Assembly (NCBI GenBank): GCA_019843655.1
Contig: JACDQD010000001.1
Coordinates: 46,708,443-46,772,442 of the forward strand
Source: Lethocerus indicus
Lineage: Eukaryota > Arthropoda > Insecta > Hemiptera > Belostomatidae
Reading direction: 5' to 3'
DNA length: 64,000 nt
Below, in pieces: positions 25,201-37,900 of this stretch. Position 1 is the stretch's first letter. Every line of letters starts with the position of its first letter. The notes under the pieces are model-generated. The model saw nothing but the letters and a program-made list of their open reading frames with translations, made no database searches and had not been told where the DNA came from. A program made the translations under genes and the position numbers.

Positions 25201-26831
25201 GTTAAGTACATTTTTAACCATCTACACTAAACAATTTACAAAGTTAATCTTTACAGAGGCAAACATTCTTGATAAAAAAAAAACCACCTCTGATTTAGCA
25301 AAAACCAGATAAAACTGGGTTGCATCCAAATTTAAACATATTTTCTGTCCATTAAGTATCCAATTTCCAGTTTCATTATGTAGGGAAATGCTTGTTTCAA
25401 TATTGGTAGGATCAGAACCAGAGATTTCTTCGTACATCGCGTAACTACCAAACCATTCACCATTCATCAATTTAGGCAAATATTTTTCTTTTTGTTTACT
25501 GCTCCCATATCTCAACACTGTCTAACATACACAATAATTTTTGTTAATGGTTTAACATTCATTTTGATAACATGTCTTAAATTTTTAATGTTTACCTCAT
25601 AATCATAGTGTTACAAAAATGAATTTTTCTAATTTCAATTGTGAATTATTATTGACTGTTAATGGTAGTAAAATAATTTTACTTTTAGGATAAAAGAGTA
25701 ATGATGTTCGAGTAGGAGAGCTATAGATGGGTCCTTTACAATGTATTCGGTTATCCTCAGACATTCAGTTGCAGTTAAAGCATTGTCACTTTTATCATAC
25801 AACGGACATAAACCCACATCTTGAAGAGTCTTCAATATTGTAATTATTTTTTACTCTTCACAGCTGCATTATCTTCTGTTCTTAAAAATATTTGCATTAA
25901 TTAAATGGATAAACAAATGTTTATTCATTAATTTTAACTAACCCTAGGACATAATGTACCAAGTACGAGACTGTGAAGAAAAAACTATAAAATTCAATTT
26001 TTAATTTAACTATAGTGTCTATTCAAATTTATATCAGGCATGTGATTTACAATTGCCCATGCACACCAATGGGGAAGAAATGGGGATTTGTGGTGTACAC
26101 AAATTTAACCATTTATATACCTGTCACCATTTATGTCAGATGTTGAACCAGAATTGTATTTCAGGGTAATTCCGAGAGTGTAATTGAGGAGTGTGAAGCT
26201 CTATTGTTCTATAACAGAGCTTCACTGAAAATTTACTATCCGGACAATATTTCATACATAACAATTTTATCATTATTGATACTTAAATTGTCAATGACAG
26301 TGTCTTTAAAACATAGACTACATGATTTTATATTACCCTCATACCATATAACTCCAGTTACTATACAGACCTCAGATGTAATCATAAAGCATTCATACAT
26401 ATACATAAAAAATAAATATACAACCAAATATTCAAAGAGTCGGTATGTATTTAACAAAGCTCAAAATCTGTCTATCTGTCTGTTGTCTTGGGGCTCAAAA
26501 TTCGATTCTAAATCATTTTTTATGAATATTTATTTTCACCATTATCCAGTAGCTCCTTGAAGCTGAACTTGAAATCTTCGATTTTCTTCGTGCTATCTAA
26601 ATCCAAAATTTCGGGAAATGTTAAAACATCACGGTCGTATTCTCCAACAAACAGATTTTTGGTGAATGAAATTTTGTTAACTTTCTCGGTACTTCGGGCG
26701 ACTGACGTTTTGGCCTCGGCGACTGGAGCGAAACCACTGACATAGCTTTTCCGTACACTGTAACACAACGAACTTGCAAATTTAAAGTACTTATTACGGC
26801 CTAACTTAAAAATTAAACGTTTTCCGAACAT
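22298..26831 (-). CDS. egm: Enigma/ACAD9-like acyl-CoA dehydrogenase homologue, probably non-catalytic; frameshift in exon 2
   Basis: Exons in transcript order: 26831-26540, 25875-25683, 25521-25288, 24917-24677, 24174-23972, 23831-23660, 23412-23246, 22956-22750, 22471-22298. All junction phases fit, for about 627 residues (the VLCAD/ACAD9 size). Landmarks: mitochondrial-type N-terminus, KNLFVGEY, KQKEKYLPKLMNGEW, SGSDPTNIETS, GNWILNGQKI, VLIPKEDMLLESGKGF and a long C-terminal helical domain (exons 7-9) as in VLCAD/ACAD9. The family motif FEGTNEI carrying the catalytic Glu reads LSSQICET here, so Ser replaces Glu (about residue 432); LTEP is also lost. Exon 2 is one base short: an A6 run at 25847-25852 must be A7 to stay open. 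The name follows Drosophila Enigma, a divergent member of this family, and is my best guess. Mitochondrial, possibly complex I-related. Confidence 0.85.
25847..25852 (-). pseudogene. Single-base frameshift in a homopolymer within the Enigma-like exon 2
   Basis: Exon 2 reads EDNAAVKSKK and then a stop in the current frame. One extra A would join it to IITILKTLQDVGL, the expected helix. The phase from exon 1 and the phase into exon 3 both demand 194 bases, while the window has 193. It is either a sequencing slip in a six-base run or a real null allele. Confidence 0.75.
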
Positions 26832-27341
26832 AACGACTAGAGTTAAGCCTTGACCGATTCAAATACCGAACAGCTGCAATAATACACTGGTGACATAATC
26901 GACAAACATATTATAAATGATGCTTTTTATAAATTGTTATAAAATATTATAATTTGTTGTTATATATTATTGCTAATTTGTTCTAAATATATGTTTCAAT
27001 TTCAGCATAAGTTTCAAAGAGAATATTATATTTACGTGATAAACGTTGGCAATGATGTAGAGGATGAAAACATTTTACATTCAAACATTACTAAATAGCA
27101 CCATTTTTAGCCATTTAAAAGATAGTTATTTATTTATATAACAATTGTGTTATAATTTTGCACCCTATTCGATATTTTAATCAATTTCCGGAAAAAATTA
27201 ATTATCTAGGAACAAACAAGTCTTTTCATATATTTCCGATTATAACCATGATGAAGCCTCCATTATGGTTATTTCGTTTAATCGCGGTTTTCGTTTAGGG
27301 GTCATATCAGTAATTTTTTTCAAGTTCGACACTCTAGCAGA
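26832..27341. promoter_or_regulatory. Bidirectional promoter interval (Enigma-like / ZNG1)
   Basis: 510 bp separate the two divergent start codons, so both promoters and 5' UTRs must lie here or overlap the first exons. The sequence is AT-rich, with no clear TATA box or initiator that I can assign. Confidence 0.6.
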
Positions 27342-28860
27342 ATGGATTCTTCCGACTCAGACACTGATAACGAAATTCCTTTCTTGGTACATACGGAATT
27401 CAAGCAAGTTCCTGTAACAATAGTTACAGGGTACTTAGGTGCTGGAAAAACTACTCTCCTCAACCATATTTTGAATGAAAATCACAACAAAAAAATTGCA
27501 GTAATCCTGAACGAAATCGGGGAAGGTAATGATTGTACATTAGCTTTTACCTTACACTAGCCAGATGTAAGGAACTAATTGTTTTGTATTTTTATATTTT
27601 AAACTTGAAAAAATCCAGGAAGTGCAATGGAAAAGTCTTTGGCAATTGGTGAAAATGGTAAACTTTATGAAGAATGGCTAGAACTTAGGAATGGCTGTTT
27701 GTGTTGTTCAGTTAAGTAAGATATCAATCAGTCCCCTCTGCCGTTATATTTTAATTATTTGATATATAATTAATTTTCTCTACCTTGTAGAGATAATGGT
27801 GTTAAGGCAATTGAGGATTTAATGACAAAACGAGGAAAATTTGATTACATACTATTGGAGACAACTGGCTTAGCTGACCCGGGTTAGTTTTTATTTCAAA
27901 TTAAAATTTTTAAACACCCATAGGATTAATAATTTTTGTAATGCTCTGAATGAAAATAAAGTGTATCTACTTGTATTTCATCCATACAAGTGTGTTTAAC
28001 TTAAACTATTTATTTTAGGTCCAATAATAACTATGTTTTGGTTAGACAAGGAATTATGTAGTGAAATATTTCTTGACGGTACGTTTTCCATTGATTTTTT
28101 TAAAAATATGTGAATTGTAGATAGTGAAAGAACATTTGTTTTTACTTTAATAATAACAGTTTTATTTTAAGAAAGCTTATAGCAAGCATCTCTGATAATT
28201 TCAGATTGCTAGATTACATATTGGAAAATTAGAAGTGAGTGTGTGTCATAGAATAACATTCTCGCTTTTTTTTCAGGTGTCATTACAGTTGTAGATTCAA
28301 AAAATGGGTTAATGGTAATATGACTGTCATTTTTAAAAGTAATTTTTAACATTGAGTAACATTAGTCTATAATTGCTACCTATTATCTTCAGGTGTTGCA
28401 GGAGGTAAAAGATGATTACATTAATGCTGCAGTCAGGTAAGTTATTTATTTGGTTACCTTTAATATAATAATATCCCATTTAACTACTAATTATGATGAA
28501 TGTGAAATTAAAGTTATTGTTGTCTCATTTTAGACAGGTGGCATTAGCTGATATGATATTAATGAATAAAGTTGATATGGTTGACAGAGATCAATTGGAT
28601 ATATTAAAGAAGGAAATAAGGTATAAAAAGGTGTAAATTAATGAACTACATTATAAAATATTAACTCTATTTGAGCTTCTCTTTAAATTAATTATGAAAT
28701 ATATGATTTAAAATACCATACGTCATAATATTAGTATGTTGCTAAGACCATATTATTTGTGAGGAATATGGAGCCATCAGGCCTAAATCAAAATGGATAA
28801 TGGCTTGGAAAATTAAACAATATTCTGGATATTCCTTTTTTATAAAAAGTGGAATTATTT

Positions 28861-28911
<51 letters not shown>

Positions 28912-29167
28912 CCTGTTGAAGGTATTCCTGAGAAACAAGTTTCTGTCTTTGTATCCTATATAAGCGTAATATACATAATGTAGTATATTTAATATTAAAT
29001 TTATTTTCTTGAAGTTCAGAATATTTTATTTAACTTATGCTTCTGTTTTAATCTCGTTTAAATTATAATTTCAGATATATCAATAGTTCTGCACCCCTGG
29101 AAGAAACTCGGCATTCTAAGTATGTATGTTCTTTGTCTCTGTCTGGTATTTCATTTTATCTATTATT

Positions 29168-29221
<54 letters not shown>

Positions 29222-30465
29222 CAGGAACCTAGACTCATTATGTCAGCATCTCCACTTTGTATTTTCATATATTTGGAATATGTATTTAATATTTTAAATC
29301 ATTTCATAATGTTTTAATGATGTAATTAATTTATTGCCAAAATAAGTCATTTTGATATGTAAACCACAAACATTTGTATTTGGTTTCAGATTTGTTAATA
29401 AACCTATAAATGTAATTAAACATAAATTTATAAGTACAGTTTTGTCAGAGTTAATTATTATGTTTGAACATATTTTCTTTGAAGGATCAGTGTGAACGAT
29501 ATTCTAGACCTTCAAGCATATTCTGGTGGGAGAGAAAAAAGGTAAGACCCATTAGAAGATTAGTGTATGTTCACAAGTATTAAAATTCGTTATTATATAT
29601 TCAGTATTATTTTCTAGAGCTGGCGATATAATATCAGCAATAACGAATTTAAGCATTCGTCCTCATTTGGACAAAGTAAGTACTTTCTTGTGTGTATTTA
29701 CTTTTTTCGATTTCATATATTCCATAATGGCATTCATTTTTTATTTCTTTTATTTTAAGTAAGTCACAACTACAATTTTGTAATAGCCATCCAGTGATGG
29801 TACTCCTGCCCCTGCCCTTACTCATGTAGTAAGGAAGTTAGGAAGATAGTAAGGATTTTGGCTTGACCAAAATATGCTGGAAGAAAAATCAGATTTATGT
29901 GGTGTAGGGGTTTCTCCTTTTTGATGTATTGCATTTGTCTTGTTCTGTTGCAGAACGTTTCTTCAATTACTATTGAAACAGGATGTTTCACAAGGGCTTC
30001 TTTTGAATCCTTTTTAGAGGAAATACTGTGGCATAAAAATGCAAAAAACTCATCTGGGTTGTGTCCTGAAATCATCAGAGTAAAGGTAAAATACCTTTTT
30101 CACCCAATTTATTTTTTTCTTTACGTATATTTCACATCTGCAAAGATTATAAATTACATTTTATTTCTATTACTATACATTACTTTTCTATTAGGGTATT
30201 GTTAAAACAGAATCAGGACCTTTGATGGTCCAGTCTATTTACACCACATATGAATTAGATCCTGTAAAATTAACCAGTGATGAATGCTGTGGTAGTAGGA
30301 TCATTTTCATTGGTAAGTATTAAATGAACATTAAACGTAGTTAAATGGTTCTGGATATTAAATCAACTTACTATTACTTTAAATAATAATTCATGCAACT
30401 TTTCAGGTAAACATTTGGAAGAAGAGTGCATTACAAATCTATTACAGCAATACTTGTATAAGTAA
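27342..30465 (+). CDS. ZNG1: ZNG1/CBWD zinc-chaperone GTPase (COG0523, CobW/P47K family)
   Basis: Exons: 27342-27525, 27619-27715, 27791-27882, 28019-28078, 28277-28314, 28393-28436, 28534-28620, 29075-29119, 29485-29541, 29618-29675, 29954-30085, 30195-30312, 30407-30465. All phases agree, for 356 residues (human CBWD1 is 395). Motifs: Walker [19 protein letters not shown], the metal-binding CxCC motif in [10 protein letters not shown], the Walker B-like region [12 protein letters not shown], the guanine-specificity motif NKVD, and a C-terminal CobW domain (exons 11-13). The protein binds GTP and zinc and in vertebrates delivers Zn to METAP1. The usual N-terminal CPELVP motif is degenerate (EIPFLVH). 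Divergent from the Enigma-like gene. Confidence 0.95.
28866..28906. repeat. (AT)n microsatellite in ZNG1 intron 7
   Basis: About 20 AT units between exons 7 and 8. Confidence 0.95.
29170..29219. repeat. (TA)n microsatellite in ZNG1 intron 8
   Basis: About 25 TA units shortly after exon 8. Confidence 0.95.
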
Positions 30466-30633
30466 TTGTTACAATTTAGAGTATTAAACAGCTCATTTCC
30501 TTAAGTAATGATTATTTATTCCTTCAATTTATTCATTTATTGATCTAAGCTTGAATGGATACCCTTGATTCTCTGTTTTTCTTATATTCTTATTTAGGCT
30601 GACATAGGTTGCAACTTTATCTATATACTTTTT

Positions 30634-30639
30634 AATAAA
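30634..30639 (+). terminator. Candidate ZNG1 polyadenylation signal
   Basis: AATAAA 169 bp after the ZNG1 stop codon. Further A-rich hexamers lie at about 30700 and 30848, so the site actually used is uncertain. Confidence 0.45.
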
Positions 30640-31979
<1,340 letters not shown>

Positions 31980-34900
31980 ATGTTTTCCGCACCGGAATTC
32001 AATCCTAATGTCCCGGCTTTCATTTCGAAACTGTGGCACATGCTGTCTGATTCTTCCACAAACGATTTGATCTGTTGGGCAAAAGTAAGTTGAAATTATG
32101 TTCAATAAATTTCTAATTGTTTGTGGGTAATGATTTTCAAGTGCTCTTATAATGTCAGTAATATCTTGAACAATTTCGGAAAAGGTTTAAGAAAAAATAA
32201 TATTTATTGATATACTTGTGAAGTTATTTATTTTATATTTTCCTCTGTCTCAGTGGGTTGTTAATTGCATCCATGGATGACATTTTGTTTATACCATTCA
32301 TTTTCTATTTTCCAAACTATAAATAATAATATAGAAATTATATTATCATTTCAGTGTAGTTTTATTACCTTAATATATTCCTTCAAATGCATGAAATAAA
32401 GTTATATTAATTCGTTATAATTATTTTTATGTCATTAATGAAGTTTTTTGCTAATTATCAGAGTTTAATTATTATGTTTCTAATTTGATTTAGCAACCCT
32501 TTTTTATAATGTCACATGTGACTAGGGCTAAGTGTTAAGTTATGGCACATATCGCTTTCTTTAACCTTTTTAAGTGTACTTTTGTTAACTGTTAGTTTGT
32601 ACTAACTTTCATACCTTTGTTAATATTCATAACCTTTCGACAGCCTGCTTGTGATCTTTGATATCTGTTTATGTATTTATATACTTGATGGCAGTTGTAA
32701 ATCTGCTTGTATTATGGCATTGGTCATAGAATTATGCTGGCATTATATACTGTGCCTCAGTATTGCACAATAATGATTAAGATTGAGAACAAATTTCAGA
32801 ATCACCTCTAGTTCCTGAAACCTACTCACCTATAAAACCCATACGGCATCTCACTCATTCTTTTCTTATTAACTTGACTGGAGAGGCTTCTATGTCTAGA
32901 TTCTGTGTGACAATTATCTGCTTATGGAAAATAAATCAGATATTTACATATTTTATCAATTTTGATTAACATATGATACATCGATTGTGTAGAGCTCCAT
33001 GTATCTATAATATAGCATTTCCAAGTCAAATTCAATTTTCTGAAGGTCAAATAAATTTCCTTTTTACACATATTTGCAATGCTGTCTATTAACAATAAGG
33101 TGGAAAGAAATTGAATTTGACATTTTTGAAATGTTTAAAATGACATGCTACTCCTTTAGTCCCAAATTCTACCTTTTTTTCACTGTCTTAAAGCTATAAA
33201 TTGTAACAAAACTGTGGAATCCATTCATGCGAAGGTAAATGAATGGCTTATTAACGTCTATATTTTTCCAATCAAAATATTGAGAAAAATTATTATCATT
33301 ATTCGGGGCCTCAACAGTTGAGGGCATTGAGCATGCACATTGGGACCCAGAGGTTGGTTGTTTGAATCCACTCAGTATACCATAAACGTTTGTAAATTAA
33401 TCATATGTAGGTGTCTTGAACGGAAAAATAAGTGCTCCTTCTGAATGGCATGAAGGGAGCTTCAAAGGCTCAAGTTGTGTGGCGTACGTGTGCTGCGGGT
33501 TCCGTTGGAACCCGGAGGTCAGTGTTCGAGTTCGCGTGTATGCTATGGGTGTTGGAATAAGTTAGGGTATAAGTACAGGTAGTGATCAATGGAACTGCCC
33601 CCCCTCCCCACTAGATCATTTGAATCCTAACAATCGATATGTGCATAACAAGGCTATAATAGTATCTGATTCCTATATAAATGCAGCTAAAAAAATTAAC
33701 AAAATTAATTAAAATATCATTCAATGTTTTGGTTCAAATAGAAAACTATTAATATTAAAATCCTTTATTATTCAATTTATATTTTTTTGTCAGCAAATGA
33801 CTTCTCTTGTTTATTTCCAGGAAGGTACAAGCTTTATCATACATGACCAAGTAAAATTTTCAACTGAACTACTTCCGAAATACTATAAGCACAACAATAT
33901 GGCAAGTTTCATCAGACAGCTGAATATGTGTACGTTATATCATTTTATTTAATACAATATAATTAGACCGAAACATACAAATCATTTTATGAAACTCTAA
34001 TTTTCATATTTTTTTAAATTATACATTGTTATCATCCTATGATTCCAATATGTAATGTCAATTTCAGTATGTAATTTCAACCATTTTTTTTTATATATAG
34101 ATGGCTTCCATAAAGTTTTGTCTATTGACTCAGCTTCAATGAAAAGTGACAGTAATGAATTAGGTTTTTCCCACCCATATTTCATTGTTGGGCACCCACA
34201 TCTGCTTGATAGAATTAAAAGGAAGGTAACTAAAATTAAATTTTATACCAAGTAATTTGAACGAACAGTGGATTCATTTTTAAATTTGCTAACAATTGAA
34301 CAGTTTCAGAATTTTGCCTGTCATTAAATTTAAATGTATTTAACATGCTATGTTCATATTTTGTTCTATAACCTAAACAATTTTTAATTAACATTATGAA
34401 CAGTATCATTATTTTAATTACTAGAGAAAGGAAAATACAAGAGTACAAGATTATTTGGGACTTTTGACAAAGGCACTGGACACTTTGGTAATTCTGAAGA
34501 ATAAACTTTTATTGAAAAAAGAAACTCAGGATGTACAAATATAAATATTTTGCTACCAGCAAATATATATTAATTGCATTAATTATTTCATAATGCAAAT
34601 AATTAAGTATAATTGTTTTGTTACTATCTACTTTCTTGTTAATCCACTACTCAGGAAAGAATCAGAGAGCAGCAGCTGGTGGGTCACAGTTTTTTCACAT
34701 AACTCATGCATATCAAAAGATTCAGCTAATATTTCCAATACGTATTGAAAATGAAACATTTCAGATATGATGTAAAATCTTTATTTAAATTAAATTAATG
34801 TATTTCTTAGTATATATTTTTCAAAGAGGTTCCCAAGCATCACGTATAAATGAGTAGATATTTGTGTTATAAGTCCCTGAGTAGTGTTGATCTGTATGTG

Positions 34901-37900
34901 ATGAGGGTTTGTGGAAAACATATGAAGTTAATATAACATTTCTAAATTCATGGGGCACAGTAAAATAAATTATGTGTCTAAATTATATATTAGTATTATT
35001 CAGATTATAAATCAATATTATAGAAAGGGCTGCAATGGATCATTGGCTAAAGGTGTACCATCTTGAATTTAACAAAAGTATTTGTAGAAAAAATGAGTGC
35101 TTATTGATTTTATTTGATACAAAGACAGCATAACTGTGGATGTGAAGGATACAGTATTATTTCATAAAATTGACTTATTATTATAACTGCCTAATTCTTT
35201 CAGATGACAAACAGTAGAGAAATCATTAGTGATTTTAAAGGTGATCCCAAACTTGTAAACAAATTGTTGCATGAAGTTCAGCAACTTCAGAATAGACAAG
35301 AATTGTTTGACTCAAAACTTGCCGCAATGAAAAATGAGAATGATGCTCTTTGGAGGGAGCATTCTATTCTTAGGCAAAAACATGCGAAACAACAAAAAAT
35401 TGTAAACAAGGTAAATATTTTGGTTTATTGAAAACATCTTTAAAGAATTTTACTTAAGAAAAATAACAAGTTGATTTTACAACTAATTTCTTGGTATTAA
35501 TAAGGAATAATTAGCCATATATGCCTAATTACAAATTAAAATGGTTGTTGTAATTAGATTTAATGATGCCTAGTGATTATTTCTCTGGAAACCATTAAGA
35601 CATGTTTATTAAATACCTCTTATTAAGACACATTTCTGATCTGTACTTCCCCTTATGCTGTACAGTATTTATTTAATTGTGGCAATTTAATAGGCCAGGA
35701 TAGATGAATATATTGTTTAATCATGCATGTACTATGTACAGTAAATTAATGCATTAAAAATTAAAATCACTATTCCGGATTTTGGGAAAGACGACAATTT
35801 TAATTTCTGTAGTCTAGTATTTTCTGGTATATTTTTCTTAAAGTTAAGGTTTTGTGGTAATTTTATAAATTTTAATTCTTCTCACTGTTTTAATATTATT
35901 TGGTTGTAAAAAGAACTTGATATCGTTTTTATTGATTAAAAACAGCATATGAAACATAAAATCAGTCATTGCAAACTTATGATTACTGAAGACTATTATT
36001 GTCGGTATATTGTATTTAATGTTCTGCCAGATCATGTTAAAGTACATTCATACTTGAAAACCAATTTCATATGTAATCTATGGTGATTAAAGTTAAAGAT
36101 GTTTCATTTTTTTTACTAAAGTTTGTGTCTTCCAAAGATTGTAAAAGTCTTAAAATTGTATTCACAAAACCTTAAAACTTTAATATTGAAATGCTAATGT
36201 TCAAATGTTAAAATTATTTTCATAAGCAGTTAAAGTAATTGTTCATAATTATAGAGAGGGTTAAAAAAATTATGCATTTTCTTATACTTATGTAGCAGGA
36301 AATTAATAAATGGGGAAAATTATCTACTTCTTAAGTGCTAATTGTAGTCATATTTTCAGGAAGTAAACAAATTTTGGTATAGGGGAGGATTATCCACAAA
36401 TGAAATTCTCTATAATTAAAACAAGTAAGTTTTTTTTTTTAAGTGGGTGTATTTGTAAAAAGAATAGTAAAAAAAGATAGAATAATTAGAATATTAATAG
36501 GATGATGATATACTGCAATAGTATGTTCAATTTAGTGTCAAATCATTTGAAAACTTAATGGACTGCAATGTATTGGGATATAGTATGTTCTACTAAAGAA
36601 TTAATCCTTCTATTTTCTAGTCATATTAATACAATTATTACAGATTTATTTATTTTATGTATTATAATTTTTTTACATATAATTTAATGAACATAAGTTT
36701 AAGTTTACAAGATAATTTTTAATAAGGTGAAGTTAGATTGATGTAATTATTCACTGTACAAGAAATTTTTTTTTTTTCTTTAAATGGTTTCAGAGATTTT
36801 CACTGGACTTTAATATGTTTCAATTTATATAGCATGCGTGTGTATTATGGTTCAGTGTATCATTAATTATAATAGTGTATTTGTAAGAAGAGACTAACAT
36901 TTATTTTATATATATTTTCTTGATTTGAAGGTAATTTTTTAAAAGGATTATATGGGGGGGGGGCCTCGGTGGCTGCGGGCTCGTCGCTCTCTACAAACCA
37001 CCGACAACGAAATTGGACTAACTCACCCTGAAACAAATGCTAAATTGCCCACAAACGACGATTGTGGCGGGAGACTTCAATGCAAAACACACCTTCTGGA
37101 ACTGCGTCAGAAGGAACACGGCGGGAACCGAACTGAAAAAGTTCCTAGACGAAAATAGGAACGTCCATATCGAGATTCCCCCAAAACACACCCACATACC
37201 CGACAACGGAAGCACCCCATCCACCCTGGATCTCATCCTGGCAAATAGGGGACACAAAATAGCCAGGCTGCGAGTGCTAAACCTCGGATCGTCGGACCAC
37301 TTTCCGGTATTCTTCCGGGTACAACACGGACCGGAAATATGCTTAGATAAACCGGACCCACAGTACCATCGAGCCGACTGGGACCTCTTCAGGACAACAA
37401 TCAACGACACCACCGCAACCGCAATGCCACCTTTGACTACGGACCAGGACATTGAAAAGGCAATTGAGACGCTAACCAAAACTATACAAGCATCTATACG
37501 TGCAGGGATTCCGATTAGAACGTCGACAATAAGACCACCAGCTCTACTGGACGATATCAAGCAGCTAATCGCCATCAAAAACAGGACACGCAGCCGATTG
37601 CAAAAGCACAGGAACAGGGAAGACAAAAGGGAAACCAATAGGCTAGAAAGAGTAATTAAACTCAAAATCCTGGTCTGGAAAAAGCAGATGTGGGAGAATA
37701 AAGTCCAGAAAGCAAGTTTTATTGATGAAAGCCTTTGGAAAATCATACACTACCTAACAAATAAGTCAGGTAAAAGCGTCCCAGCCTACGTTCGGATACT
37801 GGTGATAAAATATTCGACGACAAAGGAAAATCGGAAGAGCTTTTAACGTATTTCGCCAACATCCACAAAGAGACGGTGGACAGAGGAAACTCCGCCAACA

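Noticed and set aside
37018..37746. 242-residue minus-strand frame
   Set aside because: Antisense shadow of the LINE endonuclease/reverse transcriptase frame.
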